Assembly (NCBI RefSeq): GCF_000588875.1
Contig: NZ_JEMV01000001.1
Location: forward strand, 142,783-206,782
Length of the DNA stretch: 64,000 bases
Origin: Sphingobium sp. Ant17
GTDB taxonomy: Bacteria; Pseudomonadota; Alphaproteobacteria; Sphingomonadales; Sphingomonadaceae
Direction of reading: 5' to 3'
The notes under the pieces were generated by a model. That model was given only the letters and a program-made list of their open reading frames with translations, searched no databases and was not told the DNA's origin. Numbering within the stretch: position 1 is the stretch's first letter; every line of letters begins with the position of its first letter. Shown in pieces: positions 7,892 to 15,859 of this stretch. The translations under genes and the position numbers were made by a program.

Positions 7892-9342
7892 GACAGCCCC
7901 TTTCTTTCGGCAAAGCGTTCGAGGAAGCCCGGATTACGCACCGACAGCACACCGTAAATGCGCAGGCACGTGTCGGTCCACTGGCGTATCCAGTCGCAAT
8001 AATGGAGGTTGGCATGGCCCGTGTCGCCATAGCGCACGAACGCCTCATGGTGGCACCCGCCAGCGCAGAGCGGCCGCGCCCAGCAGCTTTGGCAATCATA
8101 TTTCGCCTCGACATGTCCCTTGGCCAGGAACGCGCCCTGCTTGGCCCGATCGATGCCGCTGGAGACATGGCCCATGCTGTGCGTGTCGGCATCGGTGAAG
8201 CGGTGGCAGGGGGACAGGTCGCCCGATGGGCTGACCCCCATAAGGCCCAAGCCTGCGCCGCAGGGATGGGATTTGTTGACGCCTGAAATCAGTTCGCTGA
8301 TCGTTTCGCTGACATTGGTGAAGCCGTGGGACTCACCGCGCAGGGCATATTCGAGCCACTCTTCGGCCAGCAGGTTGAACTGCGCCAGCACGCTGTCCAT
8401 GCCATTGCCGTCGAGCGAATAGGCGCGTTCCTCCCCCGTCGTCACCGGCGCGAAACCGACTTCGTGGAAGCCCAGATCATCCTTCAGATGGCGGAAGATG
8501 CGGACCACATCGGTCACACCCTCGGTCAGCGTGACCCGCGCGGTGATGGCGCGGGTCTTGTGATGGGCGATCAGTGTGCGCAGCCGCGGTTCGATCACCG
8601 CATAGCTGCCCTTGCCATTTTTATAGACGCGATGCTTGTCCTGCAATTCCGGCGGGCCGTCCATGCTGACGGTCACGCCGACCCGGTTGTCCGACAGAAA
8701 GGTGACGATGTCCGGCGTCAGCAGTGTCGCATTGGTGGTCAGGCTGTAGGTGATGCCCTTGCCTGCTGCTGCCGTTGCTGCATTGGCATAGTCCACCACA
8801 TCGCGCAGCAGCTTGAAGTTCATCAGCGTTTCGCCGCCGAAGAAGGTGATATGCACCGCCTTGCGCCCGACCGCCTCGGCGATCAGCAGGTCGACCGACG
8901 CCTTGGCGGTGTCCAGCGTCATATATTTGGGCTTGCCCGCCGGTGTCGCGATCTTGTCCGCGCCGAACTCATAGCAATAGGTGCAGGCGAGGTTGCACTG
9001 GTTGGTGACGTTGAGGACCAGCGCCTGCAGCGGGAAGTCGGCGGGCGGCGCTTGGGGCACTTCCGCCACCGGCATGCCATGGCCAAGATGAATGAGCCGC
9101 GCCTGCCGCAATTCGCGCACCAGCCCGTCGGCGTCCTCCTGCGCCCGCCCTTCGCTCACCAGTTCGCGCACCAACATGGCGTGGGTCAGTTCCTGCCCAT
9201 CCAGCCGGTCGAGCACCGCGCGGACATCCGCGTCGATCTCGAAGATCGCGCCGGCGCTGACCACATACACGAAGTCGCTGCCGCCCGCATCAAAGCCATG
9301 ATATTCCGCCCGGCGATAGGTGGGTGCCTGCATCACGGTCAT
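7888..9342 (-). CDS. qhpD: Radical SAM/SPASM peptide-crosslinking enzyme QhpD
   Basis: A 484-residue protein with a small N-terminal domain of the PqqD-like recognition type (about residues 15-90), a radical SAM barrel with the CxxxCxxC cluster at Cys116, Cys120 and Cys123 (CNLACTYC), and a C-terminal SPASM region with cysteines in HPCGAG, LSPCHRF, YDCQSCWARPLCAGGC and YCDW for auxiliary iron-sulfur clusters. QhpD family enzymes install the Cys-to-Glu/Asp thioether bonds in QhpC. ATG 9342 was chosen because GGAGGT sits six bases upstream and it overlaps the qhpA stop as ATGA. It is followed by its substrate gene with a further 4-nt overlap. Confidence 0.93.
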   Translation of the reverse strand: MTVMQAPTYRRAEYHGFDAGGSDFVYVVSAGAIFEIDADVRAVLDRLDGQELTHAMLVRELVSEGRAQEDADGLVRELRQARLIHLGHGMPVAEVPQAPPADFPLQALVLNVTNQCNLACTYCYEFGADKIATPAGKPKYMTLDTAKASVDLLIAEAVGRKAVHITFFGGETLMNFKLLRDVVDYANAATAAAGKGITYSLTTNATLLTPDIVTFLSDNRVGVTVSMDGPPELQDKHRVYKNGKGSYAVIEPRLRTLIAHHKTRAITARVTLTEGVTDVVRIFRHLKDDLGFHEVGFAPVTTGEERAYSLDGNGMDSVLAQFNLLAEEWLEYALRGESHGFTNVSETISELISGVNKSHPCGAGLGLMGVSPSGDLSPCHRFTDADTHSMGHVSSGIDRAKQGAFLAKGHVEAKYDCQSCWARPLCAGGCHHEAFVRYGDTGHANLHYCDWIRQWTDTCLRIYGVLSVRNPGFLERFAERKGLS

Positions 9343-11069
9343 TGCGACACCTCCGGCTGATCCCATTTCTGATAGGCGGGCACGGTGACCACCATATAGG
9401 CGCGCGCGCTGAGCGGCTTGCCGAACCTGTCCTTCTCATTCTTGGCCGTCGCCACGACCCAGACATCGCCATAATTGTTGCGGCCAAAGCGGCGGGCCGG
9501 GTTCGGCCCTTCGACATTGGGGGTGAACAGCGCCGCAGGGCTGAGCGCGCCGACATATTTGGCGTCGTCGTCATAATAGACGGCCAGGAACTCCTGCATC
9601 GACCAGGTGACATCGACCGGCCCGACCGCGATATCGTCCGGCGTCCCCTGCTTCCCATCCATGCCGTTTTCGAAGCCAATCGCCTCGAACTGGGCATAGC
9701 CCTTGGGAAATTTGATCCCGCCCAGGCGCGATACGGCGGTTTCGGGTGTCACCTTTATATAATCGATCTTGTTATAGACCGGATAGGCCTTTTCCAGCAC
9801 CGCGCCGCCGATCGCAACATCGCGCTGCCCCGATGGTGCGCTTGCCGCGACATCGGCGGTCACGACCAGTTCCTGCGGACTGGCAGACACGATCTTCGTC
9901 GCGGTTACGCCAGCGCCCAGGTCAATGTCGGAAGCGGACAGCGAAGCGGACATGTTATGGCCTATTATGCGGAACTGCGCGCCCTTGGTTCCAGCCTTGA
10001 CCGGCCCCGGCACGACGGCCAGTACGGCGGGCGCAGCGGTGGCGCGGATCAGTTTCACGTCGAGGCCGAATTCCTGATAATCGCCCCAGTACCAGCGACC
10101 TTGTGCGTTTTGCTGATCGGGAGCGAACCACATTGTTTCGCGCGCGGCGGTGGCGAGGTCGTCGGGCTTGCCAGCCGCTGCCGCCCCCTTGGACGAGCCG
10201 CGCCAGCTATAGCCGGCATAGACGATACCGGTGCCGCTGCGGCTGACGGTGCCGCCATTGTTCAGCGACTTGAGCGTGCTGCTGGTTACGAACTCGTCGG
10301 CGCTCTTGCCGGGCTTGACACTGAACGCCCCCACGAAGCGCCCCTGCCCCGGCGCGGAGGCCACGACCAGCCATTCGCCCGCCAGGCGCGGCACGCTCTG
10401 GCGCGATCGCCAGGCCGCCCATTCGGGCGTGTGCAGCGGCGCGGCCTTGGCCATGTAGCCCAGCGCATATTCGCCGCGCAGCATCTTGTCCTTGGGGTCG
10501 CGGCCCGCAGGCTGCTCGCTATCCTCGGCCGGTCGGCGATATTGCGCATCGGCCTGCGAATACATGGCGACGTGCAGATCCTGCAGCGACTTCCATTCCG
10601 TCTTGGACCGACGCCAGGACAGGGGCTGGGCGAAGCTGTGGCAGACGGCACAGGCACCGCGCATCGTTTCATTGGGGATGTTGGTTTCGTCGATTGTACG
10701 CTTTTCAGCGAGATACATGACCGGCAACGCCTCTTGCGGTGCCAGGCCGTGCGAGGCGGACAGCGACTTGACCACGGCGCGCGATTCTTCGGGTGTGATC
10801 GGCAGGCCGTTCAGCCGCACCATCCGCTTGATCACCTGCGCCCAGCCTTCGGGCGTTGTCCGTACCCAGCTGATCCGCGACAAATTGCCCTTCGCATCAG
10901 GCGCATGACATGTGCCGCATTTTTCCTGGACCAGCGGGTCAGTGACCGGAATGCCGGGATCGCTTTCCTTCATCGCCACGCCGTCCGGCCCGCCATCCGC
11001 CTGCGCGAACACCACCGACGCGGAAAAGAGGGCCAGCAATCCGAATTTCGAGACAGTTGTCCGCTTCAC
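9339..11069 (-). CDS. qhpA: Quinohemoprotein amine dehydrogenase alpha subunit (diheme)
   Basis: A 576-residue exported protein: signal peptide (LLALFSASVVFAQA), two c-type heme sites near the N-terminus (CGTCH at 51-55, CAVCH at 140-144), then several beta-rich domains of immunoglobulin or barrel type. This is the layout of the 60-kDa QHNDH alpha subunit, which passes electrons from the CTQ in the gamma subunit to a periplasmic cytochrome or azurin. The full enzyme oxidises primary amines to aldehydes in the periplasm. It is the first gene of the qhp block, 135 nt downstream of the hydrolase trio, with its own TACGTCATTTG motif in that gap, so it may have a promoter in addition to read-through. 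Confidence 0.93.
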   Translation of the reverse strand: MKRTTVSKFGLLALFSASVVFAQADGGPDGVAMKESDPGIPVTDPLVQEKCGTCHAPDAKGNLSRISWVRTTPEGWAQVIKRMVRLNGLPITPEESRAVVKSLSASHGLAPQEALPVMYLAEKRTIDETNIPNETMRGACAVCHSFAQPLSWRRSKTEWKSLQDLHVAMYSQADAQYRRPAEDSEQPAGRDPKDKMLRGEYALGYMAKAAPLHTPEWAAWRSRQSVPRLAGEWLVVASAPGQGRFVGAFSVKPGKSADEFVTSSTLKSLNNGGTVSRSGTGIVYAGYSWRGSSKGAAAAGKPDDLATAARETMWFAPDQQNAQGRWYWGDYQEFGLDVKLIRATAAPAVLAVVPGPVKAGTKGAQFRIIGHNMSASLSASDIDLGAGVTATKIVSASPQELVVTADVAASAPSGQRDVAIGGAVLEKAYPVYNKIDYIKVTPETAVSRLGGIKFPKGYAQFEAIGFENGMDGKQGTPDDIAVGPVDVTWSMQEFLAVYYDDDAKYVGALSPAALFTPNVEGPNPARRFGRNNYGDVWVVATAKNEKDRFGKPLSARAYMVVTVPAYQKWDQPEVSQ

Positions 11070-11144
11070 CCTATGTCCCCCTTTACGCGAACCCTGCCCG
11101 CGTGAACCCGAAGCCTAGGCAGGTGCCCCCGCAGCACCATTGCC

Positions 11145-11155
11145 CAAATGACGTA
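11145..11155 (-). promoter_or_regulatory. TACGTCATTTG motif upstream of qhpA
   Basis: In the 135-bp gap between the hydrolase genes and qhpA, the minus strand reads TACGTCATTTG about 75 bp before the qhpA start. This is one arm plus spacer of the dyad at 1224-1239 and related to the repeats at 15632-15697. The other arm is poorly conserved here, so it is a half-site at best. Confidence 0.35.
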
Positions 11156-11204
11156 TGGCCCAATGACAATCCGCCATGCCAAACTGGACGACCGTCAAGA
11201 TTTT

Positions 11205-12676
11205 TCAGCTTTTCTTTTTCGGACCGTAATATTCGTCCTGGCCATGTTCGACCGACACCGGGTTGAAATAGCCAGGCGGCAGGCCCTTCTTGCGCATCGC
11301 AATGCCCGCCAGACAGGCGTTCAGCAGATAATTGCTGTTGAGCGCGGTCTTGTAGCTGGTGTCGAGATAGGGCGCGACTTCGACGATATCGATGCCGGCA
11401 ATGTCGTTTTCGGCGCATAGCCGCCGCATGATCGGCTGCGCCTCCCGCATGGTGAGGCCACCGGGAACCGGCGTCCCGGTGCCAGGCATGAAGGCCGGGT
11501 CCAGCACGTCGACATCGAACGATATCCACAGCTTCTTGGTGTTGGTCCGCGCTTCCTTGAGCGCGCGTTCCATCACCTTTTCCCAGCCCCACTTCTCGAC
11601 TTCGACCATCGTGTGGTATTTCATGCCCTTGTTGCGCATCCACCCGAATGTTTCGAGGTCCGGCCCGCGCGCACGCAGCCCTACCTGGACATAATCCTGC
11701 GGGCGGACATGGCCTTCATGCAGGACGCGATAGACGGGCGATCCGTGCGTGATCCAATGGACGCCGTTGCGGCCCACATCATAATGGCTGTCGAAATGGA
11801 CGACGCGACATTACCCTTGCCATGCACGTCGGCGGCGGCGGCGACATTGGGATATTCCAGGCTGTGGTCGCCGCCGATGACGATCGGGATCGCGCCCGTC
11901 TGTGCGATTTCGCGCACCATCTCGCGGACATGGGCGACCGATCGTTCGGTACTATTCTGGTCGATCGCGATATCGCCATAATCGACGATCTCCAGCACCG
12001 AACTGGGGTTGATCATCGAATACATATCGTTGCCGCCCGCGCCACCGGTCATGCGCAGCGCGCGCGGACCGTCGATCGCGTTGCGCCAGCCCGACCCCAT
12101 GTCGAGCGGTGCGCCGACGATCGCGACATCGACCTTGCCCGCGCGCAGATCTTCGGGCGTCATCGCCACCGGCGCACCCGCAAAGGTCGCAAAGCCGCCA
12201 CGCCGCCCGCCAATATAGCGGCCCAGGTCCATCGGCCCGGCATCGCGCTTGGGGTCCATCACCAGTGGACGCTTGGCCTTCCACGCATTGAACCAGGCCG
12301 ATCGCGTATCGAGCGGAATGGTCTTGGCGTCGCGCCCTTCCTTATATTCGACCTGCTCGTGCAGGGCCGCGATCGCATCGATATAGGTGACCAGCTCAGC
12401 TGCGGGCAGCGTGCGGATGCGATCGAACAGCACATCCTTTTCGACATAGCGGCCGGTTTGCCCCTGTTTGATCAGCGCGACCTTTTCAGGCGCGATACCG
12501 CTCAGCTTGGCCGCGACATCATCGGGGAGCGTCACTGGCTTGGGCTTGCCCATGATGTCTTCTTGCGGAATGGGCGGTGGCGGGTTGGGCGTTTCGAACG
12601 CATCCCCCGCCAATACGGAGGTCGCCGCAGCGGCCGCCGCCATGCTCCATCCGGTTATGGCGTTGATCGACGGCAT
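11205..12676 (-). pseudogene. Arginase/agmatinase-family hydrolase, copy 1, single frameshift at the metal site
   Basis: Joined frames give about 490 residues, closely similar to the intact copy at 14039-15517. The ligand His motif IGGDHSLEYP is in frame 1, and SFDVDVLDP and the C-terminus are in frame 2. Aligned with its paralogue, one C is missing near 11806 (GACGCGACA here, GACGCCGACA there). The loss falls just before the HFDSHYD metal-binding motif, so an uncorrected product would lack half the active site. With the base restored the motif reads VHFDSHYDVG. ATG 12676 has a GGGAGAAG ribosome binding site, and the gene follows copy 2 by 13 nt. The family hydrolyses guanidino groups to urea; the exact substrate is unknown. 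Confidence 0.8.
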
Positions 12677-12689
12677 CGCTTCTTCTCCC

Positions 12690-14039
12690 TCAACGCTTGG
12701 CGGTCTTGACCGACATGCCCGTCTTGCGCATCGCGATGCCCGACAGGCAGGCATGCAAGATATAATTGGCGCTCATCCGGCTGACATAGGTCGGGTCCAG
12801 GATCGGCGCGGCGTCGAGCAGGTCGAAGCCCACCACCTTGGTCTGCGCGCAGAGTTGCCGCACCATCGGGATGGCCTCCCGCATGGAGATACCGCCCGGC
12901 ACCGGTCGCCCGGACGCGGGCGCATCGCCCGGATCAAGCACGCTCATGTCGAACGAGACGAAGATATTCTCCGGCCCTTTCTTGAGGCCCGAGAGGATGT
13001 CATTGGTCACCGCCTGCCAGCCGCGCTCCGTCACCGCAGCGGTCGACAGGATGCGCACGCCACTGTCGGTCAGCCGCTTCTGCGTGGCGACATCGGCCCC
13101 GCGCCCGCGCAGGCCCACCAGCGTCACGTCGCTGCCGCGCAGCAGATTCTGCTCCATCAACCGGGTCAGCGTCTGGGTATCGGAAATCATATGCGCATCA
13201 TTCAGGTCGGCATCGGCATGGGCATCGAACTGCACCAGCGCGACCTTGCCCGCGCCATAGGTATCGACCATCGCCGCGACATCGGGGAACATGATCGTAT
13301 GATCGCCGCCGACGATGAAGGGGATCGTGCCCACGCTCGCCATTTCGGCGATCATCGCGCGGATATGATCGAGCCCCCGGTCAGGTGCCATATAGTCGGG
13401 GGCCAGATCGCCATAGTCCGCGATCGACAGGACGAGGCCCGGATCGATCCCGCCATCGGCATCCGCCCCGACCAGCCCATCCATGCCACGCAGCGCCATC
13501 GGCGCATGTTTGGCATCGCGCCAGCCCGACGAGAAATCAAGCGGCACGCCAACGAAGGCGACCTCGACCTTGCCCGCGACCAAATCCTCCTTACGGATAG
13601 CGACGGGCGCGTCGGCGAAGGTTGGGATCGCCCCCTTCTGGAATTGATAGCGTTTCAGGCTGAATGGCCCATCGTCGCGCTTCAATTTGTCGAACATCTT
13701 GGGGCGGACGGTGGTGCCTGCATTCCATCCGCGCGCCTGCGGATTAAGCGCGATCTCCGAGGGGTCGCGCCCGGCTTTGAACTTGCTGTCCTCGACCACT
13801 GCCATCAGCGCGGTGGCATAGGCATCGACATCGGCGGCGCTGCGTCCAGCGAGCGCGACCTGGAGTTTCTCCGCCGTCAGGCCAAAGCGCGTCAACATCA
13901 CGGGGTCGGACAGAAACGCCTTCTTTTCCGGCGACAGAGTGGCGAGCGGATCGCTGGCCTGTGCATGGGCCGGGCCGCACAGGGTTGCGATCGCCAGGGC
14001 AGCGGCGGCGCACCGCGCCAGCAGGGGGGTGCGTGCCAT
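12690..14039 (-). CDS. Arginase/agmatinase-family protein, copy 2, with an altered metal ligand
   Basis: A 449-residue ureohydrolase-fold protein with a clear Sec signal peptide (AAAALAIATLCGPAHAQA), so exported. Metal motifs: His247 in VGGDHT, and Asp272, His274 and Asp276 in FDAHADAD. The last motif reads SFDMSVLDP, so the position normally Asp (SFDxDxxDP) is Ser366; five of six ligands remain. An N-terminal extension of about 150 residues precedes the catalytic domain and is shared with the other two copies. Sequence divergence from copies 1 and 3 is high, while those two are near-duplicates. It may be a divergent enzyme or a structural partner of the others. The start overlaps the stop of copy 3 by one base (TGATG). 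Confidence 0.8.
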   Translation of the reverse strand: MARTPLLARCAAAALAIATLCGPAHAQASDPLATLSPEKKAFLSDPVMLTRFGLTAEKLQVALAGRSAADVDAYATALMAVVEDSKFKAGRDPSEIALNPQARGWNAGTTVRPKMFDKLKRDDGPFSLKRYQFQKGAIPTFADAPVAIRKEDLVAGKVEVAFVGVPLDFSSGWRDAKHAPMALRGMDGLVGADADGGIDPGLVLSIADYGDLAPDYMAPDRGLDHIRAMIAEMASVGTIPFIVGGDHTIMFPDVAAMVDTYGAGKVALVQFDAHADADLNDAHMISDTQTLTRLMEQNLLRGSDVTLVGLRGRGADVATQKRLTDSGVRILSTAAVTERGWQAVTNDILSGLKKGPENIFVSFDMSVLDPGDAPASGRPVPGGISMREAIPMVRQLCAQTKVVGFDLLDAAPILDPTYVSRMSANYILHACLSGIAMRKTGMSVKTAKR

Positions 14040-15517
14040 CAGTTCTTCTTCCCATAATAGCTGTCGAGGCCGTGATCGACCGAGACGGGGTTGAGATAGC
14101 CGGGCTTCAAGCCCTTCTTGCGCATGGCGATCCCCGCCAGGCAGGCGTTCAGCAGGAAATTGCTGTTGAGCGCGGTCTTGTAGCTGGTGTCGAGATAGGG
14201 CGCGACTTCGACGATATCGATGCCGGCAATGTCATTTTCCGCGCACAGGTTGCGCATGATCGGCTGCGCCTCCCGCATCGTGAGGCCGCCGGGGACTGGT
14301 GTGCCGGTGCCGGGCATGAAGGCCGGGTCCAGCACGTCGACGTCGAAGCTGATCCACAATTTCTTGGTGCTGCCCCGCGCTTCCTTCAGCGCGCGCGCCA
14401 TCACCTTGTCCCAGCCCCATTTTTCGACCTCGACCATCGTGTGATAGCGCATCCCCTTGTTGCGCATCCATCCGAACGTCTCCAGGTCCGGCCCGCGCGC
14501 GCGCAGCCCCACCTGGATATAGTCGCTGGCGCGGACATGGCCTTCGTTGATGACGCGATAGACTGGCTGGCCATGGTCGAGCAGATGGACGCGGCCGCGA
14601 CCGATGTCATAATGGCTGTCGAAATGGATGACGCCGACATTGCCCTTGCCATGCACATCGGCGGCGGCGGCGACATTGGGATATTCCAGGCTATGGTCGC
14701 CGCCGATCACGATCGGGATCGCCCCGGTGCGCGCAATTTCGGCGACCATCGCCCGCACATGATCGACGCTGCGCTCGGTGCTGTTCTGGTCGATGGCGAT
14801 ATCGCCATAATCCACGATCTTGAGCGCGGCGTTGGGGTTGATCATCGAATACATGTCGTTGCCGCCCGCGCCGCCGGTCATGCGCATGGCGCGCGGCCCG
14901 TCGATCGCGTTGCGCCAGCCTGATCCCATGTCGAGCGGTGCGCCGACTATCGCGACATCGACCTTGCCCGCCTTCAAATCTTCCGGCGTCATCGCTACCG
15001 GCGCACCTGCAAAAGTCGCAAAGCCGCCGCCCCAACCGCCGACATAGCGCGTCAGTTCGATCGGCCCGACGTCCCGTTTGGGGTCCATGCTGTTCGGCCG
15101 CCTGGCCTTCCAGGCGTTGAACCAGGGTGAGCGGGTGTCGAGCGGGATCGCCGCGACATCGCGCCCGGCCTTGAACTCGACCTGGGCATGCAGCGCCTGC
15201 ATCGCGTCGATATAGGCGCTGATCTCTTCGGGCTTGCCGGTGCGGATGCGGGCGAAGAGCGCGTCCTTTTCGACATAGCGCCCGGTAACGCCGCTTTTGA
15301 GGAAATCGACCTTCGCCTTGTCGATGCCTGCGAGCTTGGCTTCGACATCCTTGGGCAGTTCGAGCGGCTTGGGCCGTCCCATATCATCCTCGGCCGGCAT
15401 TTGCGGCGCAGGGGTTCCTGCATTGGGCAGCTGCGACGGCAAATCGCCCGCGACCGCAGCCCCGATGGCCGCGATCCCGGCCATGCTCCATCCCGTGACG
15501 GCGCTCAAAGACGGCAT
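14039..15517 (-). CDS. Arginase/agmatinase-family hydrolase, copy 3, intact
   Basis: A 492-residue protein with all six metal ligands of the binuclear ureohydrolase site: His275 in IGGDHS, Asp300, His302 and Asp304 in HFDSHYD, Asp392 and Asp394 in SFDVDVLDP. The ordinary family length is near 300; here about 160 extra N-terminal residues precede the fold. A hydrophobic stretch (GWSMAGIAAIGAAVAG) close to the N-terminus could act as an export signal or anchor, although it lacks positive charge. Reaction: guanidino compound plus water to urea plus amine; agmatine, guanidinobutyrate or free guanidine are possible substrates. It is the first gene after the 15632-15697 regulatory repeat, with GGAGA six bases before ATG 15517. 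Confidence 0.85.
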   Translation of the reverse strand: MPSLSAVTGWSMAGIAAIGAAVAGDLPSQLPNAGTPAPQMPAEDDMGRPKPLELPKDVEAKLAGIDKAKVDFLKSGVTGRYVEKDALFARIRTGKPEEISAYIDAMQALHAQVEFKAGRDVAAIPLDTRSPWFNAWKARRPNSMDPKRDVGPIELTRYVGGWGGGFATFAGAPVAMTPEDLKAGKVDVAIVGAPLDMGSGWRNAIDGPRAMRMTGGAGGNDMYSMINPNAALKIVDYGDIAIDQNSTERSVDHVRAMVAEIARTGAIPIVIGGDHSLEYPNVAAAADVHGKGNVGVIHFDSHYDIGRGRVHLLDHGQPVYRVINEGHVRASDYIQVGLRARGPDLETFGWMRNKGMRYHTMVEVEKWGWDKVMARALKEARGSTKKLWISFDVDVLDPAFMPGTGTPVPGGLTMREAQPIMRNLCAENDIAGIDIVEVAPYLDTSYKTALNSNFLLNACLAGIAMRKKGLKPGYLNPVSVDHGLDSYYGKKN

Positions 15518-15859
15518 GTCATTCTCCGGCCCGGTCCACCGCGATCATGCGATGCGGGCATAGGCAACAGATATGGAACAGGTTTTCCCGCCCCTCTCCC
15601 AACGGGTAGGCGGGGACGCCCCCCAACCCCAATGGGGCATTTGACGTAGAATAGGCCCATGGTGACCTGGACGAACAGGCTACGTCAAATGCCCCATGTC
15701 TGACTGCCTGCGCACTCCATAGCCTTTGCCCCAGATCAGAAGAACAGGAGGCGGCAGCCCATGCCGTCCAAAGCAGGTCGTTGCCGCTGCACAAGCACGG
15801 AACGACGGATCCGGGAGGGGTCAAGGGCAGGGAAGACAATGGACAAAAAGGGGAAGACC
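15518..15859. other. Divergent intergenic region between hydrolase operon and TonB receptor
   Basis: About 340 bp without a gene. It must hold the promoters of the minus-strand hydrolase/qhp operon and the plus-strand receptor. Its main feature is the 18-bp inverted repeat pair at 15632-15697. I see no RNA gene in it. Confidence 0.6.
15632..15697. promoter_or_regulatory. Perfect 18-bp inverted repeat (ATGGGGCATTTGACGTAG), 30-bp spacer
   Basis: Arms at 15632-15649 and 15680-15697 are exact reverse complements. Each contains CATTTGACGTAG, which is also present in the urtA/ppiC divergent promoter at 1229-1240. Centre-to-centre spacing of 48 bp would allow two regulator dimers to bind in opposite orientation between the divergent genes. 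A transcript hairpin is possible, but the location between promoters favours operators. Confidence 0.6.

Noticed and set aside
3054..11069. Radical SAM, protease, ABC exporter and small Cys-rich peptide as a new RiPP natural-product cluster
   Set aside because: The diheme alpha subunit, beta-propeller subunit and exact crosslink residues identify it as the known QHNDH system.
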